Source: Conchocele bisecta (lineage: Eukaryota > Mollusca > Bivalvia > Lucinida > Thyasiridae). From it: DNA of 64,000 bases. The position numbers were made by a program, and so were the translations under genes. The stretch lies in contig CM055266.1 in the NCBI GenBank assembly GCA_029237695.1, positions 116,391,370 through 116,455,369 on the forward strand, written 5' to 3'. Under the pieces are notes generated by a model that had not been told where the DNA came from, searched no databases, and was given only the letters and a program-made list of their open reading frames with translations. Positions 1-11,574 of the stretch are shown here, one piece after another. Position 1 is the first letter of the stretch. The number at the start of each line of letters is the position of its first letter.

Positions 1-885
1 AAGTGCGAATGGTGCATTGTTTATGATTATTGACCTGAAACCTCGTTCTGATTAGCTCGTTTCCTTAGTGATTACTAAAGGGATTTAACTCATCGTCGCT
101 TAGCACATGGGAACGACAGGACTGGTCGCTAAGCACATGGGAAAGCATCTGCGTATTTCACTCATTTAAAACAAATAATTATTTTTGTTGTGTACAGAAT
201 ACGCAAGCATTATTTCACCCAATTCCATTTTTCTGGACACTTAACAATACTAGTACATCATTATTCTATCAGCTGGTTTGGTTGTCAGTCAACGACTGGT
301 AAAAATCACCGGGGCGAAACACGTCTGGTCCGAAGTGATTACAGTCACTACAGCCTATTTGCGATTTCAGCTGGGCGATTTTATTTCGCAATAACATTCA
401 AATTCTTTCATCCATTTTGATAAAATAAAGCCTGAATAATTCAGAAAAGTGCACAGTAAACATTACCGGTAGTATTCTAATCTATTTATTTCTATGTTAA
501 TGTTTAAAATTTGCGATTTCCTGATTCTGAATATTAAACCATATAAACCATATAACCGGACATACCAGTACCCGGATTTCCATTCGTTTTTTGTTTTAAT
601 GTTAAGAGACCATTGTTCTAAGCGACCATTTTTGGTGTCTCCCTTGGGTGGTCGCTTAATGCAAGTTTGACTATTGTTTGAAATAAATATTGTTTAAACT
701 AATGTGAATAATGTTACCGTGTCTCTGTCGAGCAAAGGCCTTCCCTCTTTATGTTGTTGTTCTTCCTGCAATGTCTGCAATGGCTTCAAGGAAAGTTTTG
801 CCCCCATTGGACTCAAGGCTGACTTCGAATTGGCTGCAAACAAATCAAGATGACTGTTTCTAAAAAAATTCAAATAAACAGACAC
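1..885. other. No gene recognised
   Basis: AT-rich sequence with no exon, RNA gene or full element that I can support. A short repeat CGCTTAGCACATGGGA/CGCTAAGCACATGGGA occurs at 98-142. Confidence 0.5.
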
Positions 886-1085
886 ACTTAACCCTTACAC
901 TGCTGAATTAAATTTTGACGTCTGCTGTTTGTGTTCTACTTGCCATTTTTTTATCAAACACATGGTTTGACAGCACTTTAGATTTCTAAGAGTTAACGTT
1001 ACATATTTTCGAGTAATGCTTTGTTTCGAAGATTGGTGACAGTATTGCATTTGACATTGGATGTCCCGTGTTGTAGACACCCTGT
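886..1085. mobile_element. TTAA MITE family 2, incomplete
   Basis: TTAACCCTTACACTGCTG start and the GACAGCACTTTAGA arm are visible; the second arm is largely replaced. Confidence 0.6.
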
Positions 1086-1517
1086 AGAGTCAGCACAAAT
1101 ATCTAGTAGTCATGTGACATGCACGGATTTTAATTAGAAGTTGTGTTGAATGAAAAAATGTATTCTGTAACAGACAGATGACAATGAAGTATGTAAATGC
1201 ACCTGTAATATATATCATATTATTTCATCATTTGTTGACATCGAGCTAAAATGCCAATAGCATCTGGAAAGGCCAACTAATGCATGCCTATGTCTATAAC
1301 TTTTCAGTGAAAAGGAAGACAATATGTAACTATAACAAAGCAAAATACTAAAACATTTACTATGCTCTACAGCTGTCCACTAGAAATGCAAAACACTCAC
1401 AAATTCTAAAATTCATACTTATCATTGTGGACCATGCTTTTCATTTATCCAACTGTATGTGTCCATATGAAATGCCAATTCAAATGCGTTCAACATTTTC
1501 TCCCATAAATACTGAAG

Positions 1518-1914
1518 TGCAAGTGAATGGGTTTAACATCCCAGCAACAGCTTAGGTCATTTAGGGAAAAGTGAAAGTGAAAGGGTTTAACGTCCCACCA
1601 ACAGCTAAGGTCATATAGAGACGGGACCACAGTTTAAAGTCTCATCCGACAGACCAGTGGGATGGAAATACTATGAAAGTATTTTTGATGCCCTAGGCGA
1701 GGTTTGAACCCACAACCTCCGGATTGGAAGTCAGGTGTTCTAACCCCTCGGCCAATTATCCATCCCTAGGTCATTTAGGGACAGGACCTAGATGCAAGTC
1801 TCATCCGAAAGACCAGTGGGATGGAAACACTATGAAAGTATTTTTGGATGAGGTTAGAACCCACAACATCCCGATTGGAAATCAGGTTTTCTAACCCCTA
1901 GGCCACAACACAAC
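1518..1914 (-). mobile_element. Older SINE A copy split by the younger one
   Basis: The left part (GTGAATGGGTTTAACATCCC) and right part (GACAGGACC...TCTAACCCCTAGGCCAC) rejoin if 1561-1766 and one target repeat are removed. Confidence 0.75.
1571..1766 (-). mobile_element. tRNA-derived SINE, family A, inserted in another copy
   Basis: Read on the minus strand it starts GGGATGGATAATTGGCCG, then an A-box-like and a B-box-like GGGTTCAAACC, and ends in a short ACTTTC tail. It is flanked by a 15-bp direct repeat TAGGTCATTTAGGGA, which belongs to an older SINE A copy (1518-1560 plus 1767-1914). Confidence 0.85.
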
Positions 1915-1926
1915 CCTCCCCCATAT

Positions 1927-1995
1927 AACTGAAGGTGTCAGTGGAAGAAGGGGGCTAAGTCCATGATGGAGTTAGCCCCCTTATTCTACTGACCC
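1927..1995. repeat. Short hairpin element
   Basis: GTCAGTGGAAGAAGGGGGCT is answered by AGCCCCCTTATTCTACTGAC. Confidence 0.75.
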
Positions 1996-2179
1996 ATTCA
2001 ATTGTGAAGTAAATATAGTATACTATGTTATATTATGATATTATGACTTGGATGAATTGACTAGGACTTATATAATCTCCAATACCTGGTCATAAGAAAT
2101 AAGTACATGTACTTTGGTTCTTTGGTGAAGCGGGAGGTCGGATATTTTTTATTATTTTGATTATTTTATTATATTTTAT

Positions 2180-2290
2180 TTTTGTTTGTTTGAGATGTTC
2201 GTCTCTGATTTTTTTTTCAAGTTGCCAGATGCATATATATGCATCTGGCAACTTGAAAAAAATCAGAGACGAACATCTCAAACAAAAATA
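2180..2290. repeat. Near-perfect hairpin, about 52-bp arms
   Basis: TTTGAGATGTTCGTCTCTGA at the left is answered by TCAGAGACGAACATCTCAAA at the right, with the centre at GCATATATATGC. It is probably a small foldback transposon. Confidence 0.9.
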
Positions 2291-2546
2291 TGTTCTATAA
2301 AGTTACTATGCCCTCTTCAGACGAGAAAAATCACAAGATTTTCGGCAGATATCATTATTTTTGCATGGTAGTGTTTTTTATTGATCATGTGGCGAATTTA
2401 TCGTACAATTTAATTTCTCCAATATGATAAAATGCTCGACGCGCAGGGATTATTCAGACGCGGCGATATCTGAGAACCGATTTAATGGCCTTATTATATC
2501 ATATTTTCAACCACTTTCAACCTGTGTTGTCTGGGACTGCAAAAAC

Positions 2547-3675
2547 TGTGGACTGTACAGTAGACATGCCTACATGTACCTATACAACTGTGGACTGTCC
2601 AGTAGACATGCCTACATGTACCTAGACAACTGTGGACTGTACAGTAGACATGCCTACATGTACCTAGACAACTGTGGACTGTACAGTAGACATGCCTACA
2701 TGTACCTAGACAACTGTGGACTGTACAGTAGACATGCCTACATGTACCTAGACAACTGTGGACGTCCGTACAGTAGACATGCCTACTACTGTACCTAGAC
2801 AAATGTGGACTGTACCAGTAGACATGCCTACATGTACCTAGACAACTTGTGGACTGTACAGTAGACATGCCTACATGTACCTAGACAACTGTGGACTGTA
2901 CAGTAGACATGCCTACATGTACCTAGACAACTGTGGACTGTACAGTAGACATGCCTACATGTACCTAGACAACAGTGACTGTACATGTAGACATGCCTAC
3001 ATACATGTACCTAGACAACTGTGGACTGTACCAGTAGACATGCTACATGTACCTAGACACAACTGTGGACTGTACAGTAGACATGCCTACATGTACCTAG
3101 ACAACTGTGGACTGTACAGTAGACATGCCTACATGTACCTAGACAACTGTGGACTGTACAGTAGACATGCCTACATGTACCTAGACAACTGTGGACTGTC
3201 CAGTAGACATGCCTACATGTACCTAGACAATCTGTGGACTGTACCAGTAAAATAGTACATGCCTACATGTACCTAGACAACTGTGTGGACTGTACAGTAG
3301 ACATGCCTACATGTACTAGACTCACTGTGGACTGTACACGTTAGACATGCACCTACATGTACCTAGACAACTGTGGACTGTCAGTAGACATGCTACATGT
3401 ACCTAGACAACTGTGGACTGTACAGTAGACATGCCTACATGTACCTAGACAACTGTGGACTGTACAGTAGACATGCCTACATGTACCTAGACAACTGTGG
3501 ACTGTCCAGTAGACATGCCTACATGTACCTAGACAACTGTGGATGTCAGTAGCTGCTCATGTACTAGACATCTGTGACTGTACATGTTCCTAGACTGTGA
3601 CTGTACAGTAGACATGCCTACATGTACCTAGACAACTGTGGACTGTCCAGTAGACATGCCTACATGTACCTAGAC
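2547..3675. repeat. 42-bp satellite array
   Basis: About 27 copies of a 42-bp unit beginning TGTGGACTGTACAGTAGACA and containing CCTACATGTACCTAG. Copies are mostly identical, with scattered one- to four-base indels that cluster between 2990-3060 and 3230-3380 and near the end. The unit is rich in short palindromes (CTGTACAG, TACATGTA). Confidence 0.97.
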
Positions 3676-4873
3676 TATGTTTTCGTTTTCCCAAACCAGT
3701 ATAATGTCACGACTATGAGGAGCCACAGGATGATGGCAATAAAATATAATTAAGCAGATAAAATTAACACAAATTGAACAAAGCCATGCAAAGCAGTGTA
3801 CTGATAAATGTCTAGCAATGCAAAGCATGTTTGCATTTGCACAGGTGGAAGACTTGGACCTGTCGCATTAAAAAGAATTCCCATTGAAACCAGATGGCCG
3901 CGGCCCGCATGTCGAGCCCGCCGAGGCATTTGATGGTCTCAGAGTGTATTTATTTGAAGCTTGATGCCTAATAAGCATACAAAGTTTCAAGCAAATCAGA
4001 CTTACGGTTACAGAGATAGTAGGTATGTGAAAACTTTAACGCAAATTTTGACAGAAACTTTAACGCAAACTTCTAAGTCATTTGACCTTGACATAGGGGC
4101 ACAGGGGCCACATGAGTGGGACACAGAATGAATATATGGATGATGACTAATAAGCATATGAAGTTTCAAGTCAATGTGACTTAGGAATTCACAGGTACAT
4201 GTACAAGGTATTTAAAAACTTTAACGCAGATTTCGGAACGCAAATTTCTAAGTCATTTGACCTTGGGCATAGGGGCCGCATGAGTGGGATACAGCATGAA
4301 TATATGGATGATGACTAATAAGTATATGAAGATTCATGTCAATGTGACTTAGGACTGCAGAGATATAAGGTATTTAAAAACTTTAACGCAGATTTCGGAA
4401 CGCAAACTTCTAAGTCATTTGACCTTGGGCATAGGGGCCGCATGAGTGGGATACAGCATGAATATATGGATGAGGACTAATAAGTATATGAAGATTCAAG
4501 TCAATGTGACTTAGGACTGCAGAGATATAAGGTATTTAAAAACTTTAACGCATATTTCAGAACGCAAACTTCTAAGTCATTTGACCTTGACCTTGGGCAC
4601 AGGGGCCGCATGAGTATTTAAAAAACTTTAACGCATATTTCGGACGGACGGATGGCCCACCAATAGTGAAGAAGGGGCCATTTCCATTGTTCTAGATCAA
4701 AGAGATGGCCCCTTGTAATGAATATATTAAGGGGCCACATGGAATAAATCAAAGGATTCTGTTGTGTTAGGCTCCGCCCCATGGCCCTCTGCACCCTTGG
4801 TTGCTCGGACGGACACACGGGGACGGACGGACGGACGGACGGACGGACGGACGGACGGACGGACGGACGTTCT

Positions 4874-5034
4874 TACATTAGGGTACTTATGTGGCTTATC
4901 ACATGTTAAATATTAGCCACATAAAACGATTTTTAGCCACATAAAATGATTTTTTAGGTGGCTAATTGTAACCAACCCTATCCTTTAACAAGTCCATAAC
5001 CCTGTGGGGCTAGCCACATAAGTACCCTAATGTG
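4874..5034. mobile_element. MITE, ACATTAGGGTACTTATGTGG termini, copy 1
   Basis: Left ACATTAGGGTACTTATGTGG and right CCACATAAGTACCCTAATGT are perfect inverted repeats. It is embedded in the (GGAC)n tract. Confidence 0.85.
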
Positions 5035-5087
5035 TGCCCGGACGGACGGACGGACGGACGGACGGACGGACAGACGGACGTTCTTAC

Positions 5088-5242
5088 ATTAGGGTACTTA
5101 TGTGGCTTATCACATGTTAAATATTAGCCACATAAAACGATTTTTAGCGACATAAAACAATTTTTTAGGTGGCTAATTGTAACCAAACCTATCCTTTAAC
5201 AAGTCCATAACCCTGTGGGGCTAGCCACATAAGTACCCTAAT
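5088..5242. mobile_element. MITE, ACATTAGGGTACTTATGTGG termini, copy 2
   Basis: Nearly identical to 4874-5034, flanked by the same GACGTTCTT and GTGCCCGGACGG, so the pair arose by tandem duplication of element plus (GGAC)n. Confidence 0.85.
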
Positions 5243-5324
5243 GTGTGCCCGGACGGACGGACGGACGGACACCCGGTCGTCATTGCGATCAATATGTCTC
5301 GATTTCCGCAAGTGGGCTCGATAA

Positions 5325-5545
5325 AAAACTAGATGCGGCCCGCATGTCGAGCCCACCGAGACTTTGATAGTATATGTATAACGAAAAACTTTAACCCGGA
5401 CGCACATAATTTATGGACTACATGTATATGTCCGCAAGCTGACCTATATGTCCGCAAGCAGGCGCGACAAAAAACCTATTACCTCACCCACTTGCTGTCA
5501 TACTATACGTAACATATGCAATTTTTTTTCAATGGGCATTTTTTA
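5325..5545. repeat. Truncated tandem-core element head
   Basis: AACTAGATGCGGCCCGCATG and GAGCCCACCGAGACTTTGAT; paralogous to 58465-58625, with which it shares AAGCAGGCGCGACAA-type text. Confidence 0.5.
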
Positions 5546-6485
5546 TGTCACAGGTCCGAGTCTTCCACCTGTGTACATTTGCAGGACAGAAGAAGAATAA
5601 CATTTACAATTACGGTATGCCATCTCATACAAATGGAACCTAATACAATGAGGGATCGGAGCTAGTTATTTCCCTTTGAATTTATTTATAGAAATCCGTC
5701 TTATTGCTTGTGTAAAAAGGGCGACTGTCGCACGATTTGATGTGTAAGGGAGCCGTTATAGTGTTGACTAGTGTTGATCCAGGTTATCCTACATATCTGC
5801 ACAGTCGGAACTGCATTATTTGCCAGATTCATATTTTTACACTTACTAATTTTATTGCAAACAGTGTAGACTCAGATCAGACTGCACAGAAGTGCAGTAT
5901 GATCTGGGTCTACCCTGTTCACAGTCTTCATTTTTGCACTATTCAGTAACAAATAATCGCTAAAATAAACAATAGGACCGGATTTCTATAAATAGATTTG
6001 CAAAGGAAAATAACTAACAACGATCCCTCATTTTTATGTAATGATATATCTGAGAAGAACTTCAATTTCTCATAAAAGGCAGATATAATGTGGAGGATCA
6101 CATTATTTCAGAACACACATGTATACAGGAAAAGGGACCTTACGACATTGGCAACAATTGTAGATCTGATCCTGATCCCAATGTACATTACATACTCGGG
6201 TTAGGATCTACCGATGTAAGTAAGGCTACTTCAGTGAGTGAATGGCAAACAGCGTAGGCCCTGATCTGAAGTGCACACTAATTTAGAGCTATGCTGTTCA
6301 CACAACTTGTAAGGAGCCTATTCTCAATTGGCACATAAGAGACACGCCATGTAATTTTGTACCTGATGAGTGATATCTAATAAAAAAATGTTTGAAAAAT
6401 GTATATTATTTTCGATGACGTCAAAAGTTCAGAGCAAATGAGGAATAGAAATTTTGTCAGCTTTCCATTTCAATTACAGAAATTA

Positions 6486-7823
6486 CAGTGAAATCGCGAT
6501 GGCTCAAAATGCGATGGCCCGTAATGTCGGGCTCGCTCGAAATAGCGTCGCAGTCCCGATAATTTTCCCTATCTGTTTAATGTATTTTACATGCGATGGC
6601 TCGAAATGAAACTCCTGGTTTAAATGCGATCCCTCAAAACATTTTTCAAGTCCCGCGGACTCATTTCTCGCTATTTGCTATATGATAACTCGAAAGACAC
6701 GTCGGAAGTTTGTGTTTGGCTAATTTTCACACCTCCGCGTCCAACTTATTACGATCAAAGGCCGAGTCGCGCTCTACCTGTCTATGAAATGTTTCTTTTT
6801 AAGTGCAGTTAATTGCCTAAAGTGGTGCAATTTGATCGTTAACGTTGTTGATTGCGATCAACGATATAAGGCGATTTATTAAATATTCTGGGCTTCGGCT
6901 ACTCGGCACATTTAATAGTCTGCCGTAAGTCATTGGTCGTTTTTCGTGGTAACTCACGGGTTATCGAGTAACCCTGTATCACAGGAACAACCAAAGTTGT
7001 TACTCGGGTTCAAGTCGAGTCGGAACCCTAGTAACCCACAACCCGGCATGGGTTCGATTAAGTTACTCGAGTATGGTTCAAAGGTCAAACTTCTTTAACT
7101 CGAGTTGGAACTCTGCTTGTTCTAGAGGTTCTCGTGTTATTTGAGTGGCTACCCAGGAGTTACAACGAAACACGCCCATTAATAATACCGCATTTCCTAG
7201 TTAGGCAGAGATGACTGATTGTGACAAAAATGATTTGCTCTACTGAATTTCCGATCAGTGAAGCATTAAATCGGCCTGCACATTCAGTTCAGAACTTGAA
7301 ATGTTCGTTCTCGACAGCTATTCATGATGCATAATATAGTGAAATAGTAAACCCATATCAAGTTGTAGGAGTCTGCAAGTTGATCAGCGTTTACACTGGT
7401 CACAACATTTTACGATTCATGACTGATTCCCAATTTTTTATGGGCGCCGTATAACAACATTGTTTGAGCTGGGCACCACTGTTTCGAGTGACGTCACAAC
7501 CACCAGCGACATTAATTATGTGCGCCACTATTTATAGTAAATACTGGAGCTTTTCTCCTTTGATAATACTTGAAATAAAGACAGTTTTGTAAATACATTT
7601 AAATACAGTTTATTTAATTTCACATGATAACTTTAATCTGCGAATAAATACTATTATCATCTAAAACATGGATACACTCTATTATGCTTCGTTATTTCCA
7701 ACATCCCGCGGGAACAGTAGTCGACAAATATACCAAAATCGAAAGATGTGATGGCTCGAAAGATGCAATGACTCAAAAAAAAAATGCAGGCCCGTGGCAT
7801 TTCGAGCCATCGCGATTTCACTG
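6486..7823. mobile_element. TA-flanked DNA transposon remnant (pogo/Tigger-like ends)
   Basis: Inverted termini CAGTGAAATCGCGATGGCTC and GAGCCATCGCGATTTCACTG, with TA on both sides (6484-6485, 7824-7825). The 1.3-kb interior has no recognisable transposase. TA targets and CAGT ends are usual for Tc1/mariner/pogo families. Confidence 0.75.
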
Positions 7824-7859
7824 TATCAGTTTTTTTTAAATATTTTTCATGAAGTGCGG

Positions 7860-7925
7860 AAAAGTCGCGGGAATACTGGACGAAGGCCGGAAGGCCTCGT
7901 CCAGTATTCCCGCGACTTTTCCAAG
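7860..7925. repeat. Foldback GGAAAAGTCGCGGGAATACT
   Basis: GGAAAAGTCGCGGGAATACT is answered by AGTATTCCCGCGACTTTTCC around GGCCGGAAGGCC. The family recurs at 11235-11310 (right arm) and in full at 48767-48930. Confidence 0.9.
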
Positions 7926-8555
7926 TTTATAGCACATCTTCTTGGGTAAGGTGTATTCCGCATGTAATGGGTTATTTGACTTCTACAGTAACCCTATTAT
8001 GCACAAATGCTGCACGACTAATTTGCAAAATTTGGATAAAGATTCAAAGATGATGACCTAATAATTGTTTAACAATGTCCCATTACTCACTGAAGTGGAC
8101 GAGACAAAAAGATGATTCATGAAAACAAACAAGTGTATAGTCGTTGTGAACATAAATACCTCAGATTGTGAGTATCTAAGGAAAAATACAAACCTGAATG
8201 AAGAAAATATTTCTTGAGACAACTGCAGAATTATGCAGATATAAATCATTGTATGTAATTTTGAGAAAGCCATTAAACCTATTGACAGATGGACAAACAG
8301 ACCGAGTAAACATTACAGTTGGACACGTAACTTACTATGCACGCCACATGAACATACACCTTATATTTATACAGAGATTAATGCCAACGTTTTACAATTA
8401 TTACAGTTTGATGGTTTGCAAAATATTGAGCTACAATGTATGCTCTGGACACAATTCAAGACCAACCAACCAACTGCCTGCAACACAGGCAATCACATGT
8501 TTTCATGTTTTCAGTCAGGAGATAAAAACACCCTAGAGATTTCAAAAGAACCATT

Positions 8556-8755
8556 TTAACCCTTACACTGTTGAATTAAATTATGTCGTCTGCTGTTTAT
8601 TTTTCTCATAAAAAAACATGTTTTGACAGCAATTTAGAATCATTTCCAATGGAAATGATTCTAAAGTGCTGTTGAACCATGTTTTATTGAGAAAAAAGGC
8701 AAAATATTAAGCAACAGCAGATGACACTGTTTGTTTCCAGCATTCTAAGGGTTAA
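8556..8755. mobile_element. TTAA MITE family 2 (CCCTTACACTG termini)
   Basis: TTAACCCTTACACTG at the left and CATTCTAAGGGTTAA at the right, with a palindromic centre GAATCATTTCCAATGGAAAT. Both ends carry TTAA. Confidence 0.85.
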
Positions 8756-8816
8756 GAACAACAATATAAACTACAGATCATGTTTGTAATACATGGGCAT
8801 GCACCGTAGCATACAC

Positions 8817-8935
8817 GGGCCCGTTTCACTAAATTTAGTACAACTAAAATGTTGGTAAGTGCCAATTTAGGATCGTCTGGAAATTCCAATTGATGAATTT
8901 ACATTTATTGAGCATAGGCTGCATATGTCCACATG
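8817..8935. mobile_element. Half foldback, GGGCCCGTTTCACT family
   Basis: The left arm only, ending at the GCATAGGCTGCATATG centre; the right arm is missing. Confidence 0.75.
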
Positions 8936-10212
8936 TATCAAGATTCCAAATATTAAAATGTTTCAGCGACCGTTTGTCAGTAAGGTCAAACTTGTGTCAA
9001 TGCCTGTGCAAGTGATCACATATGTCCGCACGTATAAGTGTGCGAATATTAAAGTGATATCGAAGTTCTGCCATGACGTCTGCGACCAGCATAATCCGCA
9101 CTGTCTGATCAACAGGGCCTATGCTGTTCACCTATTGGCCACTGCAGCATTAGTCATCAGCAAAAAGATTAGACCATCGTCTAACTGAAGACGATGATCA
9201 ATGTTTACAATTGTTGTCAATGTCCTATTTTCCAGCTGGAGGCCAAGTGTTTACGGAGTCTGCGTACAATTGTCAGGGCAGACACATAGAGAATAGTAGG
9301 TTAGTGCCGTGAATGGGAAAAAATATCTGGCAAGGCTTAGAAAACGGGGATGGGCGAGGCTCTATTTATCCCGTCAACACCTACAAATGGCTTTAAAATG
9401 CAACAAAATAACCCCAGCCACCACACATATTCATACACAGTGATTAGTCGTATTGACAGGATATCAAAAAAGTTTCACGGCACCGTGTTTCACAGCACAT
9501 ACGCACTGTGTTGACGGGATAAAGACATCTACACTACCAGCTACATGTGCCACAGTAAAATATCACAATAATACACAAGTAACGCAATCATTCACAGGCA
9601 CAAGAAAACAAAAACAACAGAAACGTGTTCACAATAATTATAAGTAAATCAGAGCTTCAGAAACACAGCATATTTTGGCAGATATTATAAATTACTTACA
9701 AGTATAGAACTTGCTGTTTTTCAGCCAAAACTATGGATAGTTTTCAAGGAATTAATGTTTTACTACTTTAAGATCTTTGGACAATAAATAAGGGGTCAGT
9801 GAAAGAAGGGCGCTCTAACTCGGTGAGGAAGTAAGCTCCCTTATTCCGCTGAACCTTCATAAAATAATGAATAAATTTCTTATTTCTATTTAAATAACTG
9901 CTGAAGTTGGCATGAAAATTATGTTTCTATCTTGTTAGCAATTTATGGGAGATCATCGGTCAAAAGGGCATTCCTATAGACAATGGCATGGGGAACATGA
10001 CTTCATTGAACCAAAATGCCAGTGTAAATCTGTATCTTTACAGCACATAAATGACAATATAATTTTCGCCCTACTTTCTAAGCCAATCGCTGGCCAGTAT
10101 CGCTCTCCGCTAATTTCATATATTGCAGTAGTTATATATTACCAGATTAATCACTACCTGTTTGACAGGACATGGAAAATCAATAGTATGTTATTGTTCA
10201 CATAATGGATAT
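8936..10212. other. No gene recognised
   Basis: Contains only a GTCTGATCAACAGGGCCTATGC hairpin-type fragment near 9100 and the hairpin 9793-9862. Confidence 0.45.
9793..9862. repeat. Short hairpin element
   Basis: GGGTCAGTGAAAGAAGGGCG against AAGCTCCCTTATTCCGCTGA, related to 1927-1995 and 45777-45965. Confidence 0.6.
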
Positions 10213-10441
10213 TTAACCCTTTCCCTGATAGAGACGACTTTTCACGTCTCTGCAGAAGATGTCTTTTGAAAACATTGTGGGAAAAGGAGAAATTGCTTGT
10301 TACAAGCAATTTCTCCTTTTCCAACAATGTTTTCTACTCTATCAGATAATTTAACCATCATTTCACCCAGCATTTCATTCTTTTATTCAGATGTTTTCGA
10401 TTTGGGTGAGTCGAAATATCGCAAAACAGGGAAAGGGTTAA
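10213..10441. mobile_element. TTAA MITE family 3 (CCCTTTCCCTG termini)
   Basis: TTAACCCTTTCCCTGAT at the left, AACAGGGAAAGGGTTAA at the right, with a central palindrome GGAGAAATTGCTTGT. A second, about 95 percent similar copy lies at 52721-52946. Confidence 0.88.
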
Positions 10442-11234
10442 GTAACTAAATGATGTGTTCGCTAACACTCCCTCGCATTTAATTCCTTAAAAACCCAATA
10501 CGGTATGTGAACAATAACTTATACTTAATGTAAGTGAGAGTTATCATTAATGTTCAATGGCAAAATATGCTGTCACCTGGAGCCTGAATAAATTTACCGG
10601 CAAGGGAGGGTATTCTCAGGTCTAAGAAATTTGGGCGGGCTGCAAATTATAAGCATTTTGTTATGAACTATGGTGATTGTCGTGTACAGAAACTGAACAA
10701 GATGGCGATTTGAATTAGCATGGAGGGAGATATGTTTGCACATCAGTGTCTACACTGTTGGACATACATGTACCAGTTACAATATTATTTATGTTGAATA
10801 ACACTTGTATGCTCCACAAACTAGAGCATGTTTTGATATCAAAACTAGAAAATTGAAATGTATACTGCCGTTCACAAATTGGTGGAGAGTTCCTTAAAAT
10901 GTGACATAATCTCAAAATGTTCATTATTTCAGTGCAGAGACAACACATACAATGTACAATAAATTATTGTCTTACATAGTAATCCAACAATAAGAAATAT
11001 GACCACACCCACTGATGACTGGATGTCATGGCGATCACTACAGTAACCTATACACAATTGGACTTGACAATAAATGTCAACATCTCAAGACGTGTAAGCT
11101 TGTTCTGGAGACACAGATGTTGGCATCATGACAGATGGACACCGTTTGCATCTCTGTAGACATTCCATTCTGATAAGTGAGGTGATAAAATATCAAAATG
11201 AAATCATGTCATGTTACAGTTGAGGTTAACGAGT

Positions 11235-11330
11235 GACTTCCGGCCTCGTCCAGTATTCCCGCGACTTTTCCAAGTTTATATCCCCGATAAATTCCACAAA
11301 AAGGCCATTCATTCCTATATTAAGAAGGGA
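11235..11330. repeat. Right arm of the same foldback family
   Basis: TCGTCCAGTATTCCCGCGAC, then CCACAAAAAGGCCATTCATT, without the left arm. Confidence 0.8.
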
Positions 11331-11574
11331 CTTACGCACAAAGTGGTTCAAAGTGCCACAGATGGACAAACAAGTGTAAATTATAATGCCCCCCAGACGA
11401 CAAAAATTACTTCCAACATTTATAAGGATTAATAGCAGGAAGCAGTGCGAGGGTTAACGTAAATGGAGAAATAAATGACAGCCAGCAGACAGGAACACAT
11501 TCACAGTAATAAGCACACATTTAAATGAAATTGAAATTATTTCTCCAGGAACTAATTTTGATTACCGTAGTAAA

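Larger units (their letters stand above)
3886..5320. mobile_element. Tandem-core element with (GGAC)n and nested MITEs
   Basis: Head CCGCGGCCCGCATGTCGAGC, then about four copies of a 165-bp unit (CATTTGACCTTGGGCATAGG, then ACTTTAACGCAGATTTCGGA), then (GGAC)n interrupted twice by a palindromic element. This head, repeated core, simple tail layout resembles bivalve pearl-type or Helentron-related non-autonomous elements, by analogy. Confidence 0.7.

Noticed and set aside
2424..3255. Repeat proteins encoded on both strands of the 42-bp array
   Set aside because: A unit divisible by three with no stop opens frames on both strands automatically; indels break the frame repeatedly.
2547..3675. CRISPR-like array
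   Set aside because: There are no unique spacers; the full 42-bp unit is repeated, and the context is an animal genome.
6486..7823. Active DNA transposon
   Set aside because: The ends are good, but no transposase-like frame (DDE motif) is readable inside.
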